The notes under the pieces are model-generated. The model had not been told where the DNA came from and ran no database searches. It saw nothing but the letters and a program-made list of their open reading frames with translations. A stretch of 64,000 nucleotides of DNA from Hevea brasiliensis. Lineage: Eukaryota > Streptophyta > Magnoliopsida > Malpighiales > Euphorbiaceae. Location: the NCBI RefSeq assembly GCF_030052815.1, contig NC_079500.1:5230298-5294297 (forward strand), given 5' to 3'. Each line of letters begins with the position of its first letter. Within the stretch, counting starts at the first letter, position 1. Below, in pieces: positions 23,101 to 34,199 of this stretch. Made by a program: the position numbers and the translations under genes.

Positions 23101-23408
23101 TACCCTTTAGAAGCCCTCTGCCTTCTCCTGTAACCGATACTCTTCTCTTTGTACATTAACCGTTTAACTTTAATTCTATCTCCATATGTAAGTAATTTCT
23201 GAAAGCTTCAATCAAAGTATATTTTGCTTGAGGATTTTTTATTACTTTACTTAAATTTTGATTACTCCGTGGCTGATTCTCCTGCCTAATATTTAACATT
23301 TTATACTTTTGATCATTTTATGCTTTGATTTTATCTTATTATTTATTGACTTATCTCTAACTTCAATCTATTAATCCTCTTTTTGATTGTTATCCCTTCA
23401 ATATATAT

Positions 23409-23716
23409 ATATATATATGCACACAAGAGTATGTTTTGTAACATGAGAAAATTTTTCTTTCAATTCAAAACGCAGCTCTTTTGCATATGCCATCTTAAAT
23501 TGCACATTTCTCTCATCCTCCAACCCCCATCAACTTCATGAATCATGCTAGATATAAATATGCTAATATATATACACGCTAGTATGTTTTGTACCATGAG
23601 AAATTTGTTCTTTCAATTCAAAACACAGCTCGTTCGCATATGCCATCTTAAATTGCACATTTCTTTCATCCTCCAACCCCCAACAACTTCATGAATCATG
23701 CTAGATATAAATATGC
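23409..23716 (+). repeat. Tandem duplication, two units of about 153 bases
   Basis: Units 23409-23563 and 23564-23716 share nearly all bases, including GTATGTTTTGT, CATATGCCATCTTAAATTGC and AACTTCATGAATCATGCTAG. They differ by a few substitutions and one or two gaps. An AT dinucleotide run opens the first unit (from about 23401). No coding content. Confidence 0.85.
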
Positions 23717-23876
23717 AAAGACTTTTTTGTCTTTTATTTTTAACTTTTATATCAACTTATTAATGTTAATAAAGCTAGGAATTGTTGCAAGCCTGCATAT
23801 AATGAAAATGGTTGAACTTCTAAGTTTTAAGGAAGCCAAAAAAAAAAATAATATTCATCAATGGATTTTGATTTAA

Positions 23877-24813
23877 GGATATTAGATTCGTTTGTAAACT
23901 ATAATCTTCGTTTGGAAAACAATCATTTGTTAAAAAACAAAAAAGAAGAAAGAATTCAATTAAATTCACATATAAGTATATTATTTTTATATAATTTTTA
24001 TTTTTAAAATAATTTTTTAAATTAAAAAAAATTAAATTCTTTTAGGTATTAAAATTTTTAATATAAAAATTGATAAAAAAATAATTAAATTGAATTTTTA
24101 TTAAATTTTAATTTTTTAAAACAGAATAAAGATTTAAGATAAGCTTATGGATTTGCTTGGACGCTTTTTGATGGGTGCGCACTATACATCACATTAAGAC
24201 AAGCAGAAAGGTACAGCAGTGACAGTATCATATATTTTATTAATCTTCACTTAAAAAAATTTATTATTTATTTATTTTAAAAATATTTATTTTCAGGATA
24301 CATATATTTAATAAAATTCTTACTTAAAATTTTTACTTAAACTTAGTTCATTATGAATTGAAAATATAATTATGTAAAATTTATATATTTAATAAATAAA
24401 TTTTATTATATATTTTATATCTTAAATATGTAGTAAATTGAGTTTAAATAAAAAAAATCTTAAAAATAAAGTATAACATCTTAATTTTAGAGCACTTTAA
24501 ACGCTTCTACTTTTAGACGATAACTTGAATGTGGGGGAAATTTCTTATGAGGGAAACTATTCAATGATTTGCAATAGCAACTTTCAGAAAAGATTTGCAG
24601 TAGCAACTTAAAAAAAAAAAAAATTCAAGCCCATCTTTTATATGATAAACAACTTACCATTAATGGACTGGAAAACCTAAAATTCTAGGTGCAGCTGCAG
24701 AAGTTGCAGATGAGGTATGATTTTCTTCTACTTTTGAGAAAAGTGACCAATGTGTATTTGTTTGCAGATTGCTGCAAAGCATTTGCTTTAATGCTCACAT
24801 GCATGCCTGCTCT
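23877..24813. other. AT-rich intergenic DNA
   Basis: Highly AT-rich with homopolymer runs. A less AT-rich patch at 24150-24230 and another at 24500-24800 show no recognisable gene or repeat ends. Confidence 0.5.
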
Positions 24814-24896
24814 TTCCATTCTGCTTCATTGAAAAAGGGTTTGGGGCTATCTAAATAAATAAAGGATATTCAAGTTTTCAAGAAACAATGGGTTTG

Positions 24897-24954
<58 letters not shown>

Positions 24955-25034
24955 CATTCTGCTTCATTGAAAAAGGGTTTGGGGCTATCTAAATAAATAA
25001 AGGATATTCAAGTTTTCAAGAAACAATGGGTTTG

Positions 25035-25080
<46 letters not shown>
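24814..25080 (+). repeat. 138-base tandem duplication, each unit ending in an AT microsatellite
   Basis: Unit 1 is 24814-24951 and unit 2 24952-25080. The 87 bases from TTCCATTCTGCTTCATTG to GGGTTTGGAAT appear identical in both. Each is followed by an (AT)n run (24899-24951 and 25036-25080), the second slightly shorter. Identity suggests a recent duplication, or an assembly artefact at the AT run. Confidence 0.9.
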
Positions 25081-25084
<4 letters not shown>

Positions 25085-26700
25085 ATTATATCATAATTAA
25101 AGTTTTAAATTTAATCTCAATTAAATTAAATAAAAAAAATTATATTTCCTCTATTTAGAAATTAAAATTTTACAAGAATACAATTTAATTAATTTTTTTA
25201 TTTAAAATAAAATAATTTATTTTTAAGTAAAAAAAATATTTTAAAAGAAATAGAAATAAATATGATTGTGTGAAAATTTAATTGAATTTTTTTAAATAAT
25301 TTATTCTAAACAAAACCATTAGAAAATCAATTTAATTTGTTTTTATAGAATAATGTCATCGACTAGTTTTTCTTTTAAATTTTTTAAAATAATTTTAATT
25401 CTTTATCAAAATTATAAAAATAAAAAAATTTATTAATTTATATTACAAATAAAACTATTCTTTATTAATTAAACATGCTTTAATTTTGAATCACAAATAA
25501 TTGAGGGTGGTGATGTATCTGTTATTAATTTGAGGATTAAACAAAATTCAAATAAATATTAAATTGATTTGGAAATTTACCTAATTATATATAAAAAGAA
25601 GGAAATTGATATGCTTAGATTCTCAATTATTTAATATACACATCAATTAGCAGACTGCCAATATACTCTTACCAATACAAATTTAATGTGCCCTACTCCT
25701 CCCTTTTGGCTAACTTTTAGAATGAAATTAAGCTTAGTTCATTTATTTTATATAATGTATTCTGCTTTAATATTAGACCACCCACAAATGTATTTACCTA
25801 TAAAATTCATATGTCAGATATTTATATCTGGATAGGAGGGTGTGTTATTTTTATATGATTTTTAAGTTTTTTATAATTTATTTTTTATAAATTAAGTTTC
25901 AATTTGTTATTGTATTTAGTTAAATTATACATGACAAAATTTAATTCAATTAGATATATATATATAAATGTAAAAATTTTGTATTCCTCCATCATGTTGT
26001 GGGGAGAACATTCAACTAACTATTTTGCATTCAACTTTGATATATAAATATGCAACGAAAGAAAAAAAAATAAATAAAAGAACAAAGTTTCTGATTAACA
26101 CAAGATGTTGCAGAAAAACTTTTTAACCAAAAACTTTTATTTACGAATAATTTGCTTTAATTAATGATATTAAAATTGCAAGTTCCAACTCCAATTATCA
26201 ATTTCAATAAAGCAAAAAAAAAAAAAGTTTTTATTTAGATTTAGATTTAGATTTAGATATGTACTACTTATGTAGCTTATTCTCAAACACCTAATTAATC
26301 TTTGAATTAAAAATTTATATTTTCTTTCATAAAATTTTGTATGAATGAAACTAATTATTCATTAAAAAATAATATTAAAAATTTAGAAGATTTGATAATG
26401 TTGACAGAGCATCTAAATTGGCTAATAGGTAGACTGAGCGCTCTACTATTGGACTCGCTTATCTATGATTTTTACATAACCCGTTAAATACCTTACAATT
26501 TAGATCTTTTATTAAAAGAAATATTTGTATCTCCTAGAGTACTTTTTTTTTTAAATATATATATATTTAAATAATAAAAAATAAAATAAAATAATATAAA
26601 CACTGCAAAAACTTAAAATTTATCAGACATATTTAAAAATTATTCACTCAAAATTTATTAATAATAATAAATTTTAGATGATATATTTAAAATCTGTTAC
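25081..26700. other. AT-rich gene desert
   Basis: No open frame with protein character on either strand. Contains a short (ATTTAG)4 run near 26230-26255 and poly(A) near 26210-26225. At 26406-26460, on the minus strand, lies a tRNA-A-box-like AGTCCAATAGTAGAGCG without a matching B box. Confidence 0.5.
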
Positions 26701-27300
26701 ACATATTGAGAATTATTAAAAAAAGAAAGAAAAAAGAAAGGGAGAAGTTGCCACTGAAAAAGCACTCACAGTACGTGCCATTGGCCACTTAAACATGAGA
26801 TTAAAGAGAGGAAAAAAGAAAAAAAACAAGAAAAATAGAGGAGAAGAAGAGATTTGAGAAAGCTTTAAAATTATGAAATGATTAGAACATATAGCTGGGT
26901 GCATACAAGATGAAGCCATAGAAGATGCATGGTGCAAGCATCCAAAAATAGCAGAGGACAATGTGCACAGTTTATGATTCGTGACAGACAAAGTAATAAA
27001 ACATGGGTACCACATCCTTCAAAGGTGATAGCCAAGCTTGAAAGATCATATTTACATACCGATCAAGGCATCGATTTCATGGAACAGAAGCCTTTAATCT
27101 CTGGCAATCAAGTGGGGGAGGTGCTTTTGTAGGTGGTGATGGTGGTTGGCAGGCGTTGAGAGCTAGACAGTGAGATTTCAGCTGTTATTTATGATGGAGA
27201 GAGAGAAAGAGAGAACAATTCCACTAGCCAGAGGATTTGCACCCAAAATGAACATGACCCTTCCATATATATGTATATATACTGCGAGGGCAAGATGGTT
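26701..27300 (-). other. Possible unrecognised minus-strand transcript region
   Basis: Less AT-rich island. On the minus strand a TATATATA stretch near 27274-27281 is followed by a pyrimidine-rich 5'-UTR-like tract (complement of 27190-27215), then several short frames. One of these, near 27060, starts ATGATCTTTCAAG and is 26 residues long. Frames on both strands up to about 99 residues exist (26716-27015 minus, 26929-27132 plus) but match no family I know. It could be a noncoding RNA or small-peptide gene, or nothing. Confidence 0.25.
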
Positions 27301-27384
27301 ATTTATTTATTTATTTCTTTTATATTTATAAAAAGGCATGTAGAGATTCCAACTTAGATCATTAATTATTGAAATTAAGAGCTG

Positions 27385-27622
27385 TAATTATTATCGAATT
27401 AAATTTTCGACTATAGAGTAAAAGATAGTGAAAGTATTATGATTCTCTAATAAGTTTAAGTGACATTAGAGTCAGCTATTAAATAAAAGACATATTTATC
27501 GTGAGATTTTGTAATATTCTACCATTAGCGGTAGAGTTTTGACTCATATACCTCTATGATCTAATTCTAAGATTTGAACCTTATTATATAACTTGCTAAT
27601 TGAGCTATCTAGTTGCATAATA
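27385..27622 (-). mobile_element. tRNA-derived SINE-like element
   Basis: On the minus strand, reading down from 27622: TAGCTCAATTAG fits the pol III A box. After about 16-20 bases GGTTCAAATCT fits the B box (GGTTCRANYCC). The spacing is as in tRNA-derived SINEs. TAATTATTAT-like sequences near 27393 and 27615 might be target duplications but are in AT-rich DNA. No aminoacyl stem can be folded, so it is not a tRNA gene. Confidence 0.5.
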
Positions 27623-29948
27623 ATTATATATGGGTCTTGTTCAAAGATAACAATCTATTCTACTCCCCTTGCCTCTTTTAAGTTCTAGCTATTAAAAATT
27701 TATGGGGTGATCTTCCCTAAAATGTGAAGGATTAATGTTTTAATAATAAATATAGAAATAAAACTAATACAATTTATAACATAGCTAACTTTTTAATTAT
27801 ATTCTCTAGAAAATAATTAATATACCTCTATTACTGAATCAAATTTAATTTTTCACAATAAAGTGTCTAATTTAATTTGATTTAGTGACTAAAAGTATAT
27901 CACTCACTTAATAAATGACAGGTTGGAGTCCCCACAATGGTGGTCCAGAGGAATTTTCTTAATTGTGTCATAGTAGGAACTAGAGGCTATCAAATTGACA
28001 AGAAGATAAAACTCTCTATGCATTATTTTGGTGGTCCTAAGACTTTATAATTATTTCAATAATTATTAAGTGTCTTTAACTCTCAACTAGCTAGTTAGAT
28101 TTCAATTTTTTTGTTTTATTAAAGATTTTTTTTGAAATAAATTATTTATGAGAAAAGAATTTAATTAAATTTTATACAATCATACTTAATTTCTACTTTT
28201 TTAAAAGAATTTTTTTAATTAAAAAAATTGAATTCATTAAAAAAATTGAATTCTTTAATATTAAACTTGAAAATTGACAAAAAAAAATCAATTGAATTGA
28301 ATTCTTTTAAAATTTCATATTTTAAAAGAAACAAGTGATATGAAGAAGTAATATATTTTTATTCACCATTTCAATATATTTCCATTTAGAGTTTTTCCTT
28401 AATTTTAATTGAAAATAAATTTATTTAAAAGTAATTGAAATTTAAATATTGCCAATATTTATTTTTTAAAACTTTTCAGAAAAAATAAGCTCAATTATAT
28501 ATGCATATAATCAAGTATAGAATTACATCCCAACTTAACTATTAATTCACAATGAACCTGAGAATAAATAGAAGAATTTTATTTTTTGAATGATAGAGAA
28601 AGATAATAAACTAAGAATCTATTTGAGGCTGCTATTTCAGTGCTGAGTCATTGTCCCAGAATGTAGCAATCCAATATATGCTATTGCCAAAAAAAAAAAA
28701 AAAAAAAAATCCAACATATGCTTTTTAAATAACCAACAAGTATTCTTACCAAAAAAAAACCCAACATGTATACATACTGAGGAACCACTTTTATTTATTG
28801 TTTAAAATTTTATTAAAAAATAATTAAATTATCTAAATTGTAATAAAATATTCCTTCATTTAATTAAATTATACTTTCTCTTATATAATTAGGAAAGAAA
28901 GAGGAAGGTGATAAGATAAGTTTTAAAAAATTTTAAAAATAATTTTGTGTTTATTAATTAATACTCTTTAATATTTTCAAAACGACAGATAATTTTAGAT
29001 AAATCAACTTTTGAAATGTGATAGATAAAAGTGAATGGAATAAGTAGTTAATTGGCATTAAGAAAAATTAATAACTAAACAACATACTAATTAGAAGAAA
29101 TGTCTCGTTCGTGTCTCCTCATCCACTTGTTCTAAAATTGTTCACTTTTGTGATGCTACACGTAGTGTAACTAAGTGAAAATTAAATGAATAGATAGAAG
29201 CCATGAAATTTTTTTTTTTTTTTTTTTGGTTTTTGACACACAACAGCATGAACATTTTTTTTTTTTTTTGGGTATGTGAAATAAATAGAAAGAACATTTA
29301 AACTCATAACACTCAACCAGCCCAGCTAATTAACATGTAATACCTAACAATAAAGTGTTCAATATGATCTAAATTACATATTCATTTTTAGGTTACTACT
29401 CATAATGTACGTAATATGACAATTAAAAGTCACTCATCTATCCTTACAATTTTTTTTTTTTTTCATTCATGACCATATTGCATTGCTTTGTTGCATGCAT
29501 ACGTTCACATGCTTCAACGATTGCCCTTGAAATTAAATTGAAATTGACATTGAAATCAATATATTGATATTTGGTTGTTTTGTATTTTTGTTGATAATAA
29601 TTTTAATCAACACACAATATTTTTTTTTCTTTTTTTTTTTTTTGGTTTACGATAAAAATTGAAATTTGAGTTTTTAATAGTATACAAGGCACGTTGTTAA
29701 AGTCTAGATTTATTATAGTAAGTCGAGAGATATATGCTACAATTATTAGACTCACCTATGAGTACAATGATTCACTTATGAGTACAATGATCATCAACGG
29801 CTAAACAATCATTTAAATTGTATCTTGTGAGAACATGCATGCCGAGTCGATACCCTAGAAATAATTGAGATAAAAATAAGAAATTAAAAGGGAAAGAACA
29901 TGGCCAATAAGATCTATATATAACCATTTTAAAGATTATATATGGTAG
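27623..29948. other. AT-rich intergenic DNA with poly(A)/poly(T) tracts
   Basis: No gene recognised. Long homopolymer runs at 28690-28710, 29208-29227, 29257-29269, 29451-29463 and 29620-29643. The block 29270-29360 read on the minus strand (TTAGCTGGGCTGG, then GAGTTTAAATGTTC, then poly(A)) may be a second worn SINE. A 20-base motif containing TATGAGTACAATGAT is repeated twice at about 29753-29793. Confidence 0.45.
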
Positions 29949-30797
29949 TTAATTTTCCTTGGCCTTCTTCTTAGAGTAGTTCTTAGAATGGAAGTCAAGG
30001 AACAAAACCAAAAGAGAAGTGATGAAAACAGCATCGAAACACCAACCCAACATCCCAGAGCACCCCGCACTAGTGAAATGGTAGTAGAAAATCCAACCCA
30101 TGATCCCAAAGCTTGAAAAGAACTGCAAAATCTGGCAATCTGTGACCAACTTTTTCCATTTAGGACGAATCCCTATGGCACAAAGAAAGTAGTAGTAGTA
30201 CATTATCACATGTACAGTAGCATTTGTGACAAGTACACAAGGGAACATAGACTGCGAGGAGTTTAGTGATATGTAGCACATCACCACCACTGTTGCATGA
30301 TGGTAGACATGGAGGAAAGTCAACCGTCTGATGGAGTTGCTCAAGATGATCAAAAGGGTATCCATGAATTCAAAAATCTTCGAGATATAAAATATGTAAG
30401 CCCAGAAAAAGAGAGGTCCAGTAGGTGGGGTTTTTTTAGGGAAGCAAACAACAGAGTCCAAGTTCGGAGCAAGAAGGATGATGGAGAGAGTGCAACCAAG
30501 GGCCATAACGAAGGAGAGCGAGAGAAGGATCATGTTATGAATGGCTGTGAGGTTTTTGAGGAAACGAGGGCTGCAGGAGATTAGGGTTGTGTGAGAGAGG
30601 AGGAAAGTGAGAGAGAGATAGGAGAGAACGGTGAGAGAAAGGAAGAGAAGAGAAGAACCTGGAGTTTCACCTTGTTTCCATGCGAAATTGAGAATATTTG
30701 GATGGTTCACTAGCCAATATTGGAGGATTGGGAAAACTGGGTTCTTGCTAAGGTGGTTCACTACACAATACTTGACAGTTTGGAAAAGGAACTCCAT
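29949..30797 (-). CDS. ELO-family very-long-chain fatty acid elongase-like protein
   Basis: Intronless 282-residue membrane protein. It carries all ELO signatures in order: KIFEFMDT (residues 140-147), the histidine box HVYHH (163-167), NATVHVIMYYYYF (192-204) and TDCQILQF (219-226). Several hydrophobic segments (around 50-68, 88-110, 127-140, 165-178, 195-208, 226-242, 255-268) fit a polytopic ER protein, and the C-terminus is Lys-rich (KKKAKEN). By family these are condensing enzymes of fatty-acid elongation or sphingolipid-linked VLCFA synthesis. In plants the small ELO-like family (HOS3-type) is less well characterised than the KCS enzymes. The ATG sits in GCCGCCATGG context, after a CCA-repeat-rich, pyrimidine-rich leader (30798-30860). 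A broken copy of its N-terminal part lies at 39017-39231. Substrate specificity cannot be read from the sequence. Confidence 0.93.
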   Translation of the reverse strand: MEFLFQTVKYCVVNHLSKNPVFPILQYWLVNHPNILNFAWKQGETPGSSLLFLSLTVLSYLSLTFLLSHTTLISCSPRFLKNLTAIHNMILLSLSFVMALGCTLSIILLAPNLDSVVCFPKKTPPTGPLFFWAYIFYISKIFEFMDTLLIILSNSIRRLTFLHVYHHATVVVMCYISLNSSQSMFPCVLVTNATVHVIMYYYYFLCAIGIRPKWKKLVTDCQILQFFSSFGIMGWIFYYHFTSAGCSGMLGWCFDAVFITSLLVLFLDFHSKNYSKKKAKEN

Positions 30798-33175
30798 GGC
30801 GGCTCACCGGTGGCGGTGGTGGTGGTGGTGAAAGGAGAGTAGAGAGAGCTTGGAGAGGTTTTAGAAGCTTAAGATAGGATGTAGAAGTAGACAAGTGCAA
30901 GAGTTTTAATGTGCGAGGTGATGAGTGTAGCTGGCCAGCGCAACCTCATTAGACGTCCTCAGTATCTGTCCCTTCCCCATTTATTTCCATTTACTATTCT
31001 AACCCAAAACAAATAAATAAATAAAGTTGTCTGCAAATCTATGGAAATGATAAAAAAAATACTAAAATTTTATGTGCAGCCTAATTTACTCTACATTTCA
31101 ATGATTAGCATATTCACATTTGCCAAGTGCCTACGAAGGCATTGAATGCACTATTAAGTGAGTATATATATTCACAATGTTGGTTTATATTTGTACGTGT
31201 ATATATATTACATATATTATGTAAAGTATATAAATTTAAGTTAAGGTTTAGTAGAGTATAAAATAATTAATTATATAATGCAATTAAAGTTATAATGTAT
31301 TGTAATTATCATTATATTAATATATTTAATTATAAAATAAAAATATAATTAGTATAATTTTTATTTTAATATTTAATTTATTTATATTATTAATAACAAA
31401 TAGTAATGATTGCAGTTATTAATAATCAAATAGTAGTAATGATGATAACAACAATTAGGTGATGGTGATAGCGAGATTAGGTAATGATAGTGGTAAGTGA
31501 CAGGTGGTGTAGAGGGGGTAGTGGCTAAATAGTGATAGCAGTGATTTAGTGACGGTGACGGTGATAGCAATGGTGGCAACAAGAGGATGGTGCTGGTGGC
31601 AACAGGGTAATGGTAGTAGTGCTGACAATAAATAGAAAAAAAATCAAAATAAGTAATCATAATTATATTCATTTATATGTAATAATCCTCACGTTAGTTT
31701 AAATATAATTGATTATATTATGTAATTTTCATTTTATTACATCATAATTTTTTATGTTACTAAATATCATAATCAAGCATGCAATATAACTGCAATTACG
31801 CTATAATTTTGATTACATCGAACTAAACTGACTTTAAGGTATATAGATTACACAATATAAAAAAAAAATAGATATAATATTTAAGTAGTTTAATTATAAA
31901 ATTTACGTATAAAATTTATATATTAATCAAGATAGTTTGGTTGGATTTCATTCACCTTTAAAATGTGAAGGGTAGGAAGTTCTTGAATTTGAGTTTCTCT
32001 ATCCATCTATTTTCAGATAATTCACCTTTATTATGATGAAAAATAAAGATAGTTAACTCATTTTGCATATAGCTCATCGACTATTATTGGGTCTATTAGG
32101 ACTCCATTAAATATAAAAAAAAAACTATAAAATTCATGTTTATAGGCGACACAAGAATTTTTTTTTATTATAATAAAAAATTAAATTACAATATTCCAAA
32201 ACTTTTCGTTACCATCATCAATATCACAAAATGTTTTATTCAAATAGCATAACAAAAATGTTTAAATTTCCAATTATAATTAGAGTCTATGAAGAAAGAG
32301 CATTCAAGGATAAGTGCATTGCTACGATATTACAAGTTTTACAAATTTTAATTTATTTCATGTAATTAATTGTTGCATATGTATTAATATTTTCTGTCTG
32401 TTGATTGAAATTTTTATGATTTAATCACCCTTATTTACAATTTTCAGAAATTCTATTACACCATATTTATTGGTAAAATTCTTTCATTTATTTTAATGAT
32501 AAAATAAATTTTAAAGATCAATTTAATTGATGAGAGTGAATTATTTGTGAAAAAAGGTTTCAATTATGGGATTAGATCAATAAAAAAAAAAATCTTTTTC
32601 ACTAATTTTTTAATTTCAAAATGTATGAATGATTTATTTTTAAATACTAAAGAATGATTCGCCAAGAAAAAGTATTAGCGATGAATAATATTTTCGTCAC
32701 TAATAATTTTTCTGTCGCTAAATTTAGCTACGACCTCAGCAACACTAACATAATTAGATACTTTTTTTAATAATAGTCTTCCAATTGATGATCTCAATTA
32801 AAAGCATTTTTTCCAACATAATTAGTAACCTTTTTAATAGGCTACTTCTTCTAACAAATTAAGTCTCCATGATCTCATTCTAGATAGGTTACTATCAGGT
32901 CTCAGGCAATAATAAGAACTACTTAATTTTATTTTTACAGTATTTCGAGATAATATTTCATAGCTTTTGAGATCTCACAATTTTAAAAATTTAAAATGTT
33001 AAGTAAAAAAAAAAAAAAAAAAACCTAAAACTAAAACATATGAAACAAGAACATAAGAAATAAAGATAGGGATAGCATATCCCATTGAACATATCTAGCA
33101 TATAACAAAGCCGCTTTTGTCCAAGTACAGGTAGGTGAATTAGCTTGGCAAAGAATCCACCTAATTGAAGAATTA
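30798..33175. other. ELO promoter side, then AT-rich intergenic DNA
   Basis: About 30798-31000 is the probable ELO leader and promoter. Beyond that the DNA is AT-rich. At 31382-31640 lies a GTGATGGTGATA-type imperfect trinucleotide block, whose open minus-strand frame is low-complexity His/Tyr/Ser and not a gene. From 31640 on I see no gene or definable repeat. Confidence 0.5.
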
Positions 33176-33675
33176 GGAATAAGGATGTCAACGGATAAGG
33201 TATTCGCAAAAATTACTTTACTTAAGTTTGAATTCAATTAATATTTTTAAAATTTAAACTTATTCCAAATCTGATTAAAATTTATTATTAACTATCCAAA
33301 CCCATTTCAAATTTAATTATTATTGTCTGAAAAACACTCAAACTTATTTAATCTTATATATTTTAATTAATAATCTACATAAATTTTTTTATTAATAATT
33401 TATATTTTAAAATTTTAATAATTTCAAAAAATATTTAAATTCTATTTTATTTAAAATAAAAATATAAAATTTATAAATATTATTATAAAAATATATATTT
33501 TATATTTAATTAATATTTACATAAATGATTTGAGTAACAGATATTTAACATATAAAATTGAAATCCGTCATAAGTACTATTCTTCAAACTCAAACCTATC
33601 CTGAATCTAATTATATATTGCTCAAACTCATTTTGTTAGGGTCTTGCAAAAATTTGATCCATTGATAGTCATTTA
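33176..33675 (+). mobile_element. MITE-like element, copy related to 36654-37151
   Basis: Aligns by eye over its whole length with 36654-37151. Shared text includes TATATTTTAATTAATAATCT, AATAATTTATATTTTAAAA and matching left (GGATGTCAACGG versus GGATGACGATAAG) and right (ATCCATTG) ends. Terminal repeats are worn, so the borders are approximate. Non-autonomous, no coding. Confidence 0.6.
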
Positions 33676-33689
33676 ACATATACTATTTC

Positions 33690-34199
33690 ACCTGAGTATT
33701 CGGTTCAAATTGAATCATCAAAACTAAATTAACCAAGTTATCATATTTTAGAAACTAAACCAAACTAAAATGAATGCAAAATCGAATCAAACCACTCTAT
33801 TTAAGTTTGATTCAGTCTGAATCGATTGATTTTCGAGTTTTGATGGATTTCTTAATTTAGACTTGATTTTCAAGTTATTTGGTTTGATTTTGATCTTGGT
33901 TTAAATCTAATAATCATTAATCAATAAAATTAAATAATTTATATATAAAAAATTACATATAATTCATAAATTTTCTATAAAAATAAATTAATTTAAAAAT
34001 TAATAAAGTAATTCAGTTTGATTCAGTTCAATCGATTTTTTTCTCTAAAATCGAATCGAACTGAAATAACTGAAATAATTGAAATTCTTAAAATGTAAAA
34101 TCAAATCGAAGAGAATTATCTTAAAAATTAAATTAAATTATCGAATTAAAGCGATTCAATTCGATTTATTCGATTCACACTAAATAGTACTCACTCCTA
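33690..34199 (+). mobile_element. hAT-type MITE, worn copy of the 57987-58545 family
   Basis: Internal sequence parallels the element at 57987: ATATTTTAGAAACT, TTTTCAAGTTATTTGGT, ATTAATCAATAAAATTAAA, AAAATCGAATCGAACTGAAA. The right end CGATTCACACTAAATAGTAC leading to CACTCCTA corresponds to the inverted terminal repeat; the left end is diverged. No open frame. Confidence 0.6.

Larger units (their letters stand above)
16924..23300 (+). mobile_element. Endogenous pararetrovirus (Caulimoviridae), right part
   Basis: Continuation of the insertion that starts before 8100. Coding order on the + strand: coat-protein region with CCHC zinc knuckle, aspartic protease, reverse transcriptase, RNase H, then a further open region and a promoter-like block. 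There is no integrase domain after RNase H and no LTR at the ends, which distinguishes it from a Ty3 retrotransposon. Together with the left part it is about 7.5 kb, close to one genome unit of a petuvirus or florendovirus. Many in-frame stops and small shifts show it is inactive. The right border near 23300 is approximate. Confidence 0.82.

Noticed and set aside
23401..23420. CRISPR-like or satellite array
   Set aside because: Only two tandem units and an AT microsatellite; CRISPR arrays do not occur in plant nuclear DNA.
26406..26460. Possible tRNA gene on the minus strand
   Set aside because: Only an A-box-like phrase is present; no B box and no cloverleaf can be drawn.
26929..27132. Plus-strand frame with TWVPHPSK resembling a LEA-type motif
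   Set aside because: Similarity is limited to four or five residues and does not continue.
30297..30584. Plus-strand frame inside the ELO gene
   Set aside because: Antisense to ELO, charged composition arising from the complement of hydrophobic codons.
31382..31672. Minus-strand 96-codon His/Tyr/Ser frame
   Set aside because: Translation of imperfect GTGATGGTGATA-type repeats; low complexity, no gene evidence.
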